From: Thermogemmatispora onikobensis
Lineage (GTDB): Bacteria; Chloroflexota; Ktedonobacteria; Ktedonobacterales; Ktedonobacteraceae
Assembly: GCF_001748285.1 (NCBI RefSeq)
Contig: NZ_BDGT01000050.1
Location: forward strand, 1-32,560
Reading direction: 5' to 3'
Length of the DNA stretch: 32,560 nt
The notes below the pieces were generated by a model, which made no database searches, was not told the origin of the DNA, and saw only the letters and a program-made list of their open reading frames with translations. Each line of letters starts with the position of its first letter. Position 1 is the first letter of the stretch. The position numbers and the translations under genes were made by a program. Below, one piece after another: positions 7,186-15,538 of the stretch.

Positions 7186-8544
7186 TCAGGCCTGCGCCGG
7201 CTGCTCGGGTCCCGCTTCAGTCGAGGACGGAGAGGCTGCAACAGGCTCGATTTTGGCTGGCAACCCGAACCAGCCGATAAGACCGGCCAGCACTGTCAGC
7301 CAGCCGCCAATAATAAACAGAATATACACCGGAATGAATTGAGCAAGATAGCCCCCGATGGCGATCGAGAGCACACTGGCAATAAACATGCTGGTCTGGA
7401 TAACAGCCTCGACACGCCCGATGAGCGTGCGCGGCGAGCTGATGAGGACCAGGGCCATATAGCCGACTTCGATGCCGCCCTGGAGGAGCCCCGTGAGGCA
7501 GTAGAAGAACAAGGCCAGGGGGAACCAGACCTGAAAGCCAAAGACGACAATCCCCAGCCCCGTCAGGAAGACGCTCCCAGTCAGTAAGGAGCGCGGCGAG
7601 AGCTTTCTGCTCAAGGCTCCAGCGATTAGCGAACCGATCAGCAGACCAACGCCACTGCCAGTGGCCATCGGACCATAGAGCTCAGGGCTGACATGGAGGC
7701 GTTGGCTGATGAAGACGATGTCCAGAGCATTGAGAGCACCTACGCCAAACCAGTTGATCACCAGGAGCAGCATGACCACGCCAAGAACCCGCGAGCCAAG
7801 GACAAAGCGGAAACCGTCCACTAGCTCGGTCAGCACCGCACGCACGGCCCCAGTCCGCCCCTCACCAGCCGCCACCTCGGCTCGACGCTGCGCGCCCGGC
7901 TGCAGGGCCTGAGCCGAGACGCGCATGGCCAGGATACAGAGGGCCGAGACCAGGAAGGAGAGCGCATTGAGAATCGTCCCAAGGTAGGGGCCCACCAGAA
8001 AGTAGAGGCCCGCTCCCAGACTCGGACCAGCAACGACGGCGAAGGCAAAGCTAGACTGCAGAATCGAGGCCGCCCGCGGCTGGTCTTGCTCGGCCAGAAT
8101 GACTTGCATGACCCCCGAGCGCGCCGGCGAGAAGAAGCGGCCCAGGCTGCCAATCAGGAAGACCGCCAGATAGATAGCAGGCAAGCGCAACGCCGGCGGC
8201 ACCAATAGAGGCCAGAGGGCAATAAAGCAGCGCAGCAGGTCGGAGACGATCATGATCTGACGGCGATTCCAGCGATCGACAAAGACGCCAGCAATCGGTC
8301 CCACCAGCACATAAGGGAGATACTGCGCCGCCCAGATGCCACTGACTGAAGCCGCGTTGGGCACCAGGGAATAGGCCCAGATCTGCAAGGTTGTACTGTA
8401 AATGAAATCTCCCAGATAGGAGATGATCTGGCCGCCGGTCAAGAGAAGAAAATTACGGTTGCGCACCAGGCCCACGGCAGGCGCCTCTCCCGCCGACCGG
8501 GCCGCTGTCTGGGGGGAAGTAGGTTGCTGCGAATCCAATGTCAT
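7186..8544 (-). CDS. Major facilitator superfamily transporter (MFS_3-like exporter)
   Basis: A 452-aa inner-membrane protein with about 12 hydrophobic segments. It has the MFS loop 2-3 motif G-x3-D-R-(W)-(N)-R-R (GVFVDRWNRRQIM) and an N-terminus NRNFLLLTGGQIISYLGDF typical of the MFS_3 group, which includes enterobactin-exporter-like and macrolide-efflux-like proteins. A weaker second copy of the motif (GALSRKLSPRSLL) opens the second half. The substrate cannot be read from the sequence. The start is set at 8544, 27 codons inside the longest frame, because AAAGGAAG lies 6-7 bases before this ATG and the upstream residues look like leader. It is the first gene of a two-gene unit with the M29 aminopeptidase. 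Confidence 0.9.
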   Translation of the reverse strand: MTLDSQQPTSPQTAARSAGEAPAVGLVRNRNFLLLTGGQIISYLGDFIYSTTLQIWAYSLVPNAASVSGIWAAQYLPYVLVGPIAGVFVDRWNRRQIMIVSDLLRCFIALWPLLVPPALRLPAIYLAVFLIGSLGRFFSPARSGVMQVILAEQDQPRAASILQSSFAFAVVAGPSLGAGLYFLVGPYLGTILNALSFLVSALCILAMRVSAQALQPGAQRRAEVAAGEGRTGAVRAVLTELVDGFRFVLGSRVLGVVMLLLVINWFGVGALNALDIVFISQRLHVSPELYGPMATGSGVGLLIGSLIAGALSRKLSPRSLLTGSVFLTGLGIVVFGFQVWFPLALFFYCLTGLLQGGIEVGYMALVLISSPRTLIGRVEAVIQTSMFIASVLSIAIGGYLAQFIPVYILFIIGGWLTVLAGLIGWFGLPAKIEPVAASPSSTEAGPEQPAQA

Positions 8545-9141
8545 GCAGAACTTCCTTTCTCTGTCGCAGTAACAGCCAATCGCATCCAGTGCATCCAGTG
8601 CAGGCGAAGTAAGATCACGACCCACGCTCCAGGCCGCGATTAGGACACGGGGCCGCAGAGCAAGCTGACGAGCAGATGGACAGGTAGGTAGGGAGACCTA
8701 CCCTGGCCCAAGAGTCAGGTCCGAGATGAAAGCGAGAGCCTGGGAATCTGGCACCCAGCTTTGCAACTCTGCCAGCCAGTCAAGAAGCCAGCTCACTCGC
8801 CTGCAGCCGGTCTTTGACGGAAGGACCGTCGCATCCCAGACTCAGGCTCAGGGCAGCGACTGCCCCTGCTGTCCGCTCCTTTTCTTCGTCGAACAGCGGC
8901 AGCAAAGCAGCAATCATGTAGATCTGGCAGAGCCTTTTAGCTACCTACGGTTCTTAATACTCAGGCATTGATCTATTCTTATCGATCAATATCGGCAATC
9001 ATGCAAAAAGATAAAGTACAGATGGCTATGTTGTCAAGGCATTTTATAGCAAGATCATCAGCTCGTTGTTCTGGCAAGGATAGCTCACGATCTCTGCAAT
9101 TGGGAAGAAAAAAAGAAGGCTGGCTGGTAGCTATCGAGACA
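8545..9141. other. Divergent intergenic region between MFS and prs
   Basis: About 600 bases without a supported gene. It holds a 9-bp tandem repeat at 8582-8599, a hairpin GGTAGG/CCTACC near 8683-8702, and an AT-rich inverted repeat ATTGAT (8967-8972) / ATCAAT (8985-8990) that could be an operator for prs. No tRNA or conserved riboswitch was recognised. Confidence 0.45.
8582..8599. repeat. 9-bp tandem repeat (GCATCCAGT x2) in the MFS leader
   Basis: Two perfect adjacent copies at 8582-8590 and 8591-8599, followed by GCA, 38 bases upstream of the MFS start. Could be a regulator site or replication slippage. Confidence 0.5.
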
Positions 9142-9150
9142 TGCTACAAT
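9142..9150 (+). promoter_or_regulatory. Extended -10 promoter of prs (TGCTACAAT)
   Basis: TGC-TACAAT, 70 bases upstream of the prs start; no clear -35 box, as is common for extended -10 promoters. Confidence 0.55.
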
Positions 9151-9220
9151 AGAGGGGTAACCACTGCGGGGATTGCCAGCCACAGTGGTTCTCTGGCTTC
9201 TAAGAGGGGGGAGACCATTC

Positions 9221-10240
9221 ATGACAGAGAGCGCAGCGGCAGCGAGGAGGCCGAATCGGAGCGGCCCGCCGATCGACGTAGACATCTACAGCGGTTCAGC
9301 GACCCCGGAGCTGGCACAGGCGGTAGCAAGCTGTTTGGGGCGTCCCCTGGGGCGGCGGGAGCTGCACCGTTTTGCCGATGGCGAATGTCACGTGCAGATT
9401 CAGGATAGCGTGCGCGGGAGGGACATCTACATCGTTCAATCGACCTGCCACCCGGTTAACGAGCATTTGATGGAGCTGCTCGTGATGATCGATGCCTTCC
9501 GTCGTGCCTCGGCGGCGCGGGTCACGGCGATCATCCCCTACTATGGCTATGCGCGTCAGGAGAAGAAAACCACGGGGCGCGAGCCAATTACTGCCAAGCT
9601 GGTAGCCAATCTACTATCGACCGCCGGGGCTAATCGCGTCGTCTCCGTTGACCTGCACTCGCCGGCCATCCAGGGCTTCTTTGACATCGGCATGGACCAT
9701 CTCACGGCCATTCCGCTGCTGGGCGAGTACCTGCGCCAGCACATGGACCTGGGCGATGCCGTGGTAGTGACGCCGGACACCGGGCGGGTGAAGGTGGCCG
9801 ACGTTTACGCCAACATGCTCAATATTCCCCTGGTCGTGATGCACAAGCGGCGTGGGGGCAACCACGCCCAGGACGTCGAGGTGCGCGCCATCGTCGGCGA
9901 GGTAGCCGGCAAGCGGCCCATCATTGTCGACGACATCATCTCGACCGGTGGGACCATTGTCACCTGTACTCAGGCGCTGCTGGAGGCCGGAGCCAAGCCA
10001 GACATCACCGTGGTTGCTACTCACGCCGTCCTGACTCCGCCCGCGGAGGAGCGGCTTTGCATGCCTGAGATCACGCGCGTGGTCACCACCGATACGATCC
10101 CTCTGGGTAATAAGACCCTTGGGGGCAAGGTCGTGGTGATCTCCGTCGCCTCGTTACTGGCGGAAACAATCGAGCGCCTGCACGAGGGACGCTCGATCAG
10201 CGCCCTCTTCCGCGACTGGCGTGAGAGCTATCCTGTCTAA
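9221..10240 (+). CDS. prs: Ribose-phosphate pyrophosphokinase (PRPP synthetase)
   Basis: A 339-aa cytoplasmic enzyme making PRPP from ribose-5-phosphate and ATP, feeding purine, pyrimidine, histidine and tryptophan synthesis. The markers are FADGECHVQI (51-60), RGRDIYIVQ (66-73), IPYYGYARQEKK (105-116), DLHSPAIQGFFD (144-155), the flexible loop HKRR (208-211), and the PRPP-binding loop IIVDDIISTGGT (234-245). The segment TPDTGRVKVADVYANML differs from the more usual SPD-x-GGV-x-RA, so this is a divergent branch, but catalytic parts are intact. The longest frame starts 16 codons earlier; ATG 9221 is chosen because GGGGGGAGA lies 7 bases before it. A 20-residue polar, alanine-rich extension precedes the domain. 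Confidence 0.95.
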   Translation: MTESAAAARRPNRSGPPIDVDIYSGSATPELAQAVASCLGRPLGRRELHRFADGECHVQIQDSVRGRDIYIVQSTCHPVNEHLMELLVMIDAFRRASAARVTAIIPYYGYARQEKKTTGREPITAKLVANLLSTAGANRVVSVDLHSPAIQGFFDIGMDHLTAIPLLGEYLRQHMDLGDAVVVTPDTGRVKVADVYANMLNIPLVVMHKRRGGNHAQDVEVRAIVGEVAGKRPIIVDDIISTGGTIVTCTQALLEAGAKPDITVVATHAVLTPPAEERLCMPEITRVVTTDTIPLGNKTLGGKVVVISVASLLAETIERLHEGRSISALFRDWRESYPV

Positions 10241-10242
10241 TA

Positions 10243-10272
10243 TTGACACATCCTATCGGGAACGCTCATAAT
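10243..10272 (+). promoter_or_regulatory. Promoter of the 248-aa protein gene (TTGACA-N18-CATAAT)
   Basis: Perfect TTGACA at 10243-10248, 18-base spacer, CATAAT at 10267-10272. It begins 3 bases after the prs stop, so the next gene has its own start signal. Confidence 0.7.
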
Positions 10273-10339
10273 ATAGAGGCATCTTATCATGGGTGCCACG
10301 GGCATACTTGCCCCAACCAGGGGCAGCAAGGAGCGTTTC

Positions 10340-11086
10340 ATGCTAACCTTTGAAGATGTGACCGGTTTCTTCCTAAAGGCGGCTGCGGAGGTCGGGCTGA
10401 CGGCACATCCCGAATACTGGATCAACTCCCGCACCATGGAACGTGAATTTGCCTGCACCTGTCACATCGGAAGCTGCGAACAGGTCGAAAACTCCAGCAT
10501 CTGTACCGTCTCCTTTAGCTGGGGTAGTCTGGATACCGCGCTTTCCCTCGAAGGGCCCAGGGGAGTCTGCGATTTCTTCCACGAGCCCCACGCCAATTGC
10601 CCGCACCTGCGCACGCGCGAGATTCCTGCGCTGGTGCTGGACCTCTCCTACTCGCTCTCCCTCAAAGGGACGACTTTCTCGGAAGAGTCGCTCCTCTCTC
10701 TGACCCAGATGCTCAGGCTGCGCGCCAGTGAGCACAGCAGCCGCACGATCGAGACCCGGCCCGGCGTCACGTTGACTCTCCAGGACCATCGCCTCGCGCC
10801 AGAGTCACTGACGCTCCAGCAGCGCGTGGAGCTCCCGATCTGGCACCCAGAGGGTTTGCGCGGCCTACATGAGAGTTTTCCTTACCAGTACAGCGGGGGT
10901 CATACACTCAGTCCAGGCTGGAGTCATCGCTACAACTATGAGGCGGTGGAGGACGAGGGCGAGACGGAGATTGTAGCCGATGACCCGCATCCCGAAGAAT
11001 GGTTACCTCGGGTCATGGTCGATGTCTGCCAGGACATTGTTCATGTGCTTGAAGCCTTGAGCGCGGTCTGCTCTCTTCCCGACTAG
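10340..11086 (+). CDS. Protein of unknown function, 248 aa
   Basis: I do not recognise a family. The protein is soluble, mildly acidic and has no signal peptide or membrane segment. Its first half is rich in Cys and His (CTCHIGSCEQ at 39-48, ICT near 55, GVCDFFHEPHANCPHLRT near 75-92), which could bind a metal, though no standard spacing is matched. The second half contains an acidic stretch (EDEGETEIVADDPHPEEW) and a final helix-like segment. The start at 10340 is chosen over the longer frame because AAGGAG lies 6 bases before ATG. It has its own near-consensus promoter and two overlapping hairpins at its 3' end, so it is a real, separately expressed gene. The region encoding CTCHIGSC to NCPHLR is the part to compare with other genomes. 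Confidence 0.75.
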   Translation: MLTFEDVTGFFLKAAAEVGLTAHPEYWINSRTMEREFACTCHIGSCEQVENSSICTVSFSWGSLDTALSLEGPRGVCDFFHEPHANCPHLRTREIPALVLDLSYSLSLKGTTFSEESLLSLTQMLRLRASEHSSRTIETRPGVTLTLQDHRLAPESLTLQQRVELPIWHPEGLRGLHESFPYQYSGGHTLSPGWSHRYNYEAVEDEGETEIVADDPHPEEWLPRVMVDVCQDIVHVLEALSAVCSLPD

Positions 11087-11095
11087 GCCAAGGGG

Positions 11096-11129
11096 GAGAG
11101 CAGACCTCCTGTTCCGTCTGTCTGCTCTC
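11096..11129 (+). terminator. Hairpin downstream of the 248-aa protein gene
   Basis: GAGAGCAGAC (11096-11105) pairs perfectly with GTCTGCTCTC (11120-11129) over a 14-base loop, 10 bases after the stop codon. A second copy of GTCTGCTCTC at 11066-11075, inside the end of the gene, can compete for the same arm. Confidence 0.5.
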
Positions 11130-11232
11130 GCTGCCTGTTGATCCTCTCTGCCTCCAGCCTGCGAGATCTCTTCTCCTGCTCCTTCTTCTCTTCTACCTCG
11201 CCCCGCCTGTCTTACACAACAACACGGCTCAC

Positions 11233-12558
11233 TCAATAGCGGCGCGGTGGTCGTCGGCGGCGCTCCGGCGGTAGCAGGACATCGATGGCGTCGTCAACGG
11301 TGACAATTCCTTGGAGCGCACCCTCGTCGTTGACCACCGGCACGGCGAAGAGATTGTATTTGGCAATGATCTCGGCGACGCTGCGCGCGTCAGCTTCGGG
11401 CCGCACTGTGACGAGGTCGCGGTGCATGAGTTCTTGCAGCGTCTGCTCTGGCGAGGCGACCAGCAGGTTCCAAATGGAGACAACGCCGAGCAGATGCGGC
11501 TCGTCGCGCTCCTCATCGTCGACAACGTAGATGTAGACGGTGTGGCCATCCTGGTCAAGGATCTGGCGACGCAGGGCCTCCAGAGCCTCGGTGCTGCTGC
11601 GACTGCCGTTCAGGGCCAGGTAGTCAGTGGTCATCAGGCCGCCGGCGGAGTCTTCGGCGTACTCGAGCAGCTCACGAACGTCCTCGGATTCTTCAGGCGT
11701 GAGCAGGCGCAGGAGCTCCTGAGCCCGCTCTTCGGGCAGGCGAGCCAGAAGATCGGCAACTTCGTCCGGCTCCATCGCGTGCAGGATGGCGGCGGCTCGC
11801 GTGGCTTTGAGCTTCTCCAGAATATAGGTCTGGCGCTCGGTGTCTACTTCCTGGAGAATGTCTGCGGCGGTGTCATCGTCAAGGCCCTCCAGCAAGCGCG
11901 CGCCCTGGGCCGGCGTGAGCTGGTGAATGATGTCGGCAATGTCGGCAGGGCGCAGTTCGGCCAGGGGCCCACTCGGCGGACGCCGCAGCTCCTCACGCGC
12001 CTGCCCTTCGGCCCGGCCTTCACTCCTCTCTCCTTCATCCAGACCCTCTTCTGCCAACGGCTCCCCTTCGCGCAGCAGCTCCAGCCGCTCCCAGGGGATG
12101 AGGTTGCCCGGCGCCTCGCGCCCTCTGGCCCCTAATAGCCAGGCGGGCATCAGGCGCCGCAGCAGGCCCCAGGTGCTGGTGTCGATCCCAACGATACGCC
12201 AGTCCGGCTCTAAGCAGACATCGTTGACGCGCACCGGGCGCCTCCTCTCCAGATCAACTGCCTGCCTGTCAAGGACCTCGTGCGCCAGGCTGATCTCGTT
12301 TTCGACCGCCGCAGGCGGCGGGAGCTCGGGCAGGGCCATGCGCAGGACCAGCGCCTGATCGCGTACCTGGATCGCCAGCGGTGTGACCCGCCAGAGGCGC
12401 CCGTCCTGACCCTCTACCAGCAGGGCGCTGGCATAGGTGGGACCGCCAGCCTCTTCGCGCGCCTGCGCGGGGGCCACCAGCACATCGGTGAGTTTCCCTA
12501 CGCGCGTACCTTGCGCGTCCTCTACGGGTGCACCGAGTAGATGACTCAAATATAACAT
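11233..12558 (-). CDS. PRC-barrel / MgtE N-domain / twin CBS protein without channel domain
   Basis: A 441-aa cytoplasmic protein. Residues 1-75 resemble a PRC-barrel (SHLLGAPVEDAQGTRVGKLTD), with a second PRC-like segment at about 90-165. A charged linker leads to an MgtE N-terminal superhelical domain (about 198-300: LRPADIADIIHQLTP, MEPDEVADLLARLP, AEDSAGGLMTTDYL). Two CBS domains follow (about 305-370 and 375-430: LMHRDLVTVRPEAD, FAVPVVNDEGALQGIVTVDDAID). In MgtE these modules sense Mg2+ and gate the channel, but no membrane segments follow and the protein ends in a basic tail. It is therefore a stand-alone sensor or regulator, perhaps of metal or nucleotide state. It starts 7 bases after pyrG on the same strand, so it is almost certainly cotranscribed; AAAGG precedes the ATG. 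Confidence 0.88.
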   Translation of the reverse strand: MLYLSHLLGAPVEDAQGTRVGKLTDVLVAPAQAREEAGGPTYASALLVEGQDGRLWRVTPLAIQVRDQALVLRMALPELPPPAAVENEISLAHEVLDRQAVDLERRRPVRVNDVCLEPDWRIVGIDTSTWGLLRRLMPAWLLGARGREAPGNLIPWERLELLREGEPLAEEGLDEGERSEGRAEGQAREELRRPPSGPLAELRPADIADIIHQLTPAQGARLLEGLDDDTAADILQEVDTERQTYILEKLKATRAAAILHAMEPDEVADLLARLPEERAQELLRLLTPEESEDVRELLEYAEDSAGGLMTTDYLALNGSRSSTEALEALRRQILDQDGHTVYIYVVDDEERDEPHLLGVVSIWNLLVASPEQTLQELMHRDLVTVRPEADARSVAEIIAKYNLFAVPVVNDEGALQGIVTVDDAIDVLLPPERRRRPPRRY

Positions 12559-12565
12559 CGTGCCT

Positions 12566-14275
12566 TTATTTCGACATTTCGAGTCGCGAATCCGAAGCGA
12601 CGCCCTCGGGGGCGCGTGTGGCGCCGACGCGAGCCACGCTCTCGCCTGCCTCGGGGGTGCTCGCGCTCATGCCAGCGTGCCGTTTGCAGGCGGCAATGAA
12701 GTCGCGGAAGAGCGGATGAGGGCGGTTCGGGCGGCTCTTAAACTCAGGATGGAACTGAGAAGCGACAAACCAGGGATGGTCGGCCAGTTCGATGATTTCG
12801 ACCAGGCTATTATCGGCGGAGCGACCGCTGATGACCAGGCCGTGAGCCTCCATGCGCTTGCGGTACTCATTGTTGAATTCGTAGCGGTGACGATGGCGCT
12901 CGAAGACGATGGCCTCGCCGTAAGCCTGGTAGGCCCGCGTGCCGGGGATCAGGCAACAGACCCAGTTGCCCAGGCGCATCGTGCCCCCTTTCTCCGAGAT
13001 ATGGCGCTGGGTCGGCATGAGGTCGATGACGGGATGGGGGGAATGCGGATCGAACTCCGAGCTGTTGGCGCCTTCGAGGCCGAGGACGTTGCGCGCGAAT
13101 TCGATGACGCTGACCTGCATGCCCAGACAGAGACCCAGATAGGGCGTGTGGGTGCGGCGCGCATAGCCGGCGGCCTTGATCTTGCCCTCGACGCCACGGG
13201 GACCGAAGCCACCGGGTACGACGATGCCGTGGACGTCTTCCAGGGCCTCGGTATAGGCCTCGCCCATCTTCTCCAGGGCCTCCGAATTGATCCACTTGAT
13301 CTGGATATCGACGTCGTGGTACCAGCCGGCATGGCGCAGCGCCTCGGCCACCGAGAGATAGGCGTCATGCAGTTCGACGTACTTGCCCACCAGGCCAACG
13401 GTCAGGGCCGGGCGCGGCTTCTTGATCTTCTCCACCAGGGCGCGCCATTCTTCCATCCGGGGCGCATGGCCCGGCAGCGAGAGGGTCTGCACCAGGTAGT
13501 CGCCCAGGCCAGCCTCCTCCAAAATCAAGGGGATCTCATAGATGGTCTCGACGGTTAACAAGGGGACTACGGCACGGGTTTCGACGTTGCAGAAGAGGGC
13601 AATTTTCTCGCGCAGCTCCTCGCTGACGGGATAGTCGGAGCGGCAGAGGATGACGTCAGGCTGAATACCGACGCGCAGCAGTTCTTTGACGCTGTGCTGC
13701 GTGGGCTTGGTCTTCAATTCGCGGGTCGCGCCCAGGTAGGGGAGGAGGGTCACGTGCAGGTAGAGCACGTTGGCCCGCCCTACATCCTTGCGCATCTGGC
13801 GAATGGCCTCCAAAAATGGTTCGCCCTCGATATCGCCGACGGTGCCGCCTACCTCGACGATGACGACATCGGCGTCCGAGCGGCGGGCCACGTTGTGGAT
13901 GCGCTCTTTGATCTCATTGGTAATATGGGGAATCACCTGAATTGTGCCCCCCAGGTACTCGCCACGCCGCTCTTTGCTGATGACGGTGGCGTAGACCTGG
14001 CCAGTGGTGACGTTGTTGGCCTGGTACGCTGGTTCATCGGTGAAGCGCTCGTAGTGGCCCAGATCGAGGTCGGTTTCAGCTCCATCGTCGGTGACAAAGA
14101 CCTCGCCATGCTGATAGGGGGACATGGTGCCAGGGTCGACGTTGATGTAGGGGTCGAGCTTCATGATGGAGACGGAGATGCCTCGATTCTTGAGCAGGCG
14201 CCCGATGGATGCAACGCTGATACCCTTGCCCACAGACGACGCCACACCGCCGGTCACAAAGATAAATTTTGACAT
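12566..14275 (-). CDS. pyrG: CTP synthase
   Basis: A 569-aa enzyme that aminates UTP to CTP using glutamine and ATP. The synthetase domain starts with the dethiobiotin-synthetase-like loop [10 protein letters not shown] (9-18), then [15 protein letters not shown] (39-53), [23 protein letters not shown] (partly 56-78) and [10 protein letters not shown] (141-150). The class I glutamine amidotransferase domain has Cys383 in LGLCLGMQ and H509 with E511 in SQFHPEF. The length is slightly above the usual 530-550 because of a C-terminal tail ([16 protein letters not shown] onward). ATG 14275 has GAGGAGG about 7 bases upstream. The gene is followed after 7 bases by the PRC/MgtE_N/CBS gene. Its leader contains simple repeats. 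Confidence 0.97.
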   Translation of the reverse strand: MSKFIFVTGGVASSVGKGISVASIGRLLKNRGISVSIMKLDPYINVDPGTMSPYQHGEVFVTDDGAETDLDLGHYERFTDEPAYQANNVTTGQVYATVISKERRGEYLGGTIQVIPHITNEIKERIHNVARRSDADVVIVEVGGTVGDIEGEPFLEAIRQMRKDVGRANVLYLHVTLLPYLGATRELKTKPTQHSVKELLRVGIQPDVILCRSDYPVSEELREKIALFCNVETRAVVPLLTVETIYEIPLILEEAGLGDYLVQTLSLPGHAPRMEEWRALVEKIKKPRPALTVGLVGKYVELHDAYLSVAEALRHAGWYHDVDIQIKWINSEALEKMGEAYTEALEDVHGIVVPGGFGPRGVEGKIKAAGYARRTHTPYLGLCLGMQVSVIEFARNVLGLEGANSSEFDPHSPHPVIDLMPTQRHISEKGGTMRLGNWVCCLIPGTRAYQAYGEAIVFERHRHRYEFNNEYRKRMEAHGLVISGRSADNSLVEIIELADHPWFVASQFHPEFKSRPNRPHPLFRDFIAACKRHAGMSASTPEAGESVARVGATRAPEGVASDSRLEMSK

Positions 14276-14336
14276 AAGAACTCCTCCTCGTGTGGAGCCT
14301 TCTTCACCATCGCATATGAGACCGTCTTCATTTGCT

Positions 14337-14403
14337 CAGTCAGTCAGTCTGTCTGCTAGTCTGTCTGCCATTCTGCCATTCTGCCACTCACTCGCTCACT
14401 CAC
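14337..14403. repeat. Low-complexity short tandem repeats in the pyrG leader
   Basis: Three copies of CAGT (14337-14348) followed by runs of CTGT, CTGCCATT and CACT/CGCT motifs. The tract lies about 60-130 bases upstream of pyrG. No gene is seen in 14276-14552, and no clear promoter was identified there. Confidence 0.6.
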
Positions 14404-14552
14404 AGCCTGCCTGGCCCAGGCAAGCGCCCGCTACAGGCCGCTCAGCTATCCCGCAACCAGCTCCCCCGCTCACTGGCCAGGCGCTCCCCAGCAGGGAGGG
14501 CAGCAACAGAGTGGCTCGCTCTGGAAGCCAGCTTCTATGAAGACGCTTCCGT

Positions 14553-15230
14553 TTAGCTCAGACTGCGGCAAGAGAGGATCACGACCTGTGTTTCCGTTGG
14601 CAGATTGCTCTGCGAGATCACGAGTTTGGGCTGGGGATTGAGCGACTCCACGCCCATCTCGCGGCAAAAGGTCACCAGCGCTTCAGGCAGCGACTGCGAG
14701 CCGTCGGCTGCCAGAGGGTAGTAGTGCATGGGAATGACGATGCGCGGCACCACCTGGCTGATCACTTCAGCCGCCTGCGAGGCGTTGAGGGTGTGCTCGC
14801 CACCGATGGGCACTAAGAGGACGTCCGCATCGGCGACTTCCTCAAGCTGCTCTTCTTGTAGGGTATGACCCAGATCGCCGAGATGGCAAACGACGATGCC
14901 ATCTATGTGAATCACATAGATGGTATTGCGCCCACGTTCGCGCCCCCGCTGATTGTCATGATAGGAGGCGACGCCGGTGATCAGCACGTCGCTGATCTCG
15001 TACTCGCCCGGCCCGCGCACAATACGGGGATTCCCCTGCACTGCGCGGACGTAGTTGTGATTGGGATGCTCGTGACTGATGGTGACAATCGAGGCGCTGA
15101 CCTTACCCAGGCGCAGAGGCTCCTTCTGCTGCGGGGCGACTTCCGTCTGGGGAGCGAACGGGTCCGTGATGAGTGTGACTTGTTTTCCTCGCAACTGAAA
15201 ACAGGAGTGGCCGAGCCAGGAAATCTCCAT
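14553..15230 (-). CDS. Metallo-beta-lactamase-fold hydrolase (UPF0173/L13-like)
   Basis: A 225-aa protein with the compact beta-lactamase fold: MEISWLGHSCFQLRG at the N-terminus, TDPFAP (22-27), the metal motif ISHEHPNHN (51-59), His91 in ASYHD, CHLGDLGH (115-122), and PMHY with His169. The metal motif is H53-x-H55-x-x-H58 with asparagine where H-x-H-x-D-H normally has aspartate, which may change metal loading. Relatives are annotated as Zn-dependent hydrolases of unknown substrate. The frame extends upstream to a TTG, but MEISWLGHSC is the family start. No ribosome binding site precedes ATG 15230; instead a UUCG-capped hairpin sits 13 bases before it. The promoter is placed at 15411-15403. 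Confidence 0.87.
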   Translation of the reverse strand: MEISWLGHSCFQLRGKQVTLITDPFAPQTEVAPQQKEPLRLGKVSASIVTISHEHPNHNYVRAVQGNPRIVRGPGEYEISDVLITGVASYHDNQRGRERGRNTIYVIHIDGIVVCHLGDLGHTLQEEQLEEVADADVLLVPIGGEHTLNASQAAEVISQVVPRIVIPMHYYPLAADGSQSLPEALVTFCREMGVESLNPQPKLVISQSNLPTETQVVILSCRSLS

Positions 15231-15243
15231 GTGCAAAATGTGA

Positions 15244-15261
15244 GGACACCCGAAGGTGTCC
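15244..15261 (-). promoter_or_regulatory. UUCG-tetraloop hairpin immediately before the MBL start
   Basis: On the minus strand GGACACC-TTCG-GGTGTCC forms a perfect 7-bp stem with an unusually stable tetraloop, ending 13 bases before ATG. It occupies the place where a ribosome binding site would be expected. Confidence 0.6.
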
Positions 15262-15370
15262 GCTCCCGCTAAATTCAAGAAGAGGGCAGCCGTCAGTCAC
15301 GCGCTCATGCCTGGCAGACTCCCCTCGTGTTGCCTTACTGGTCGACTGTTCGCAATGGACAACATAAGTG

Positions 15371-15396
15371 CGGGCGGGGACTGCAGTCCTCGCCCG
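15371..15396. promoter_or_regulatory. 26-bp near-perfect palindrome at the MBL transcription start
   Basis: The two 13-base halves are reverse complements except at one position. It lies just downstream of the minus-strand -10 (15408-15403), so it covers about +1 to +26: a likely repressor operator, or a 5' hairpin in the transcript. Confidence 0.6.
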
Positions 15397-15402
15397 GATT
15401 AC

Positions 15403-15411
15403 ATTGTACCA
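15403..15411 (-). promoter_or_regulatory. Extended -10 promoter (TGGTACAAT) of the MBL gene
   Basis: Minus-strand TGG-TACAAT; the predicted start near 15396 gives a leader of about 166 nt that contains both the palindrome and the tetraloop hairpin. Confidence 0.6.
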
Positions 15412-15508
15412 CAGGGATAGGTCTTCTACAAGGGAACCTCTGACCAACCGGGCTTTTTTCCTTAGTCTGGTTGCTCGCTCGTGCGCTCGCAGTAGAACGC
15501 TGGTTTGC

Positions 15509-15538
15509 TTGACGGGGCCTGGCCCCGCGATTTATACT
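15509..15538 (+). promoter_or_regulatory. Promoter with a palindromic spacer upstream of the DUF457/HNH-like gene
   Basis: TTGACG (15509-15514), 18-base spacer, TATACT (15533-15538). A 15-bp perfect palindrome CGGGGCC-T-GGCCCCG (15513-15527) overlaps the -35 edge and fills most of the spacer, a classic position for a repressor site. Confidence 0.65.

Noticed and set aside
8640-8730. T-box-like element (AGGGTAGGT on the minus strand)
   Set aside because: The conserved T-box bulge, specifier stem and terminator pair could not be found, and the downstream gene is a transporter without amino-acid-specific clues.
12560-13558. 332-codon plus-strand frame opposite pyrG
   Set aside because: pyrG is unambiguous on the other strand; the frame is a GC-bias shadow.
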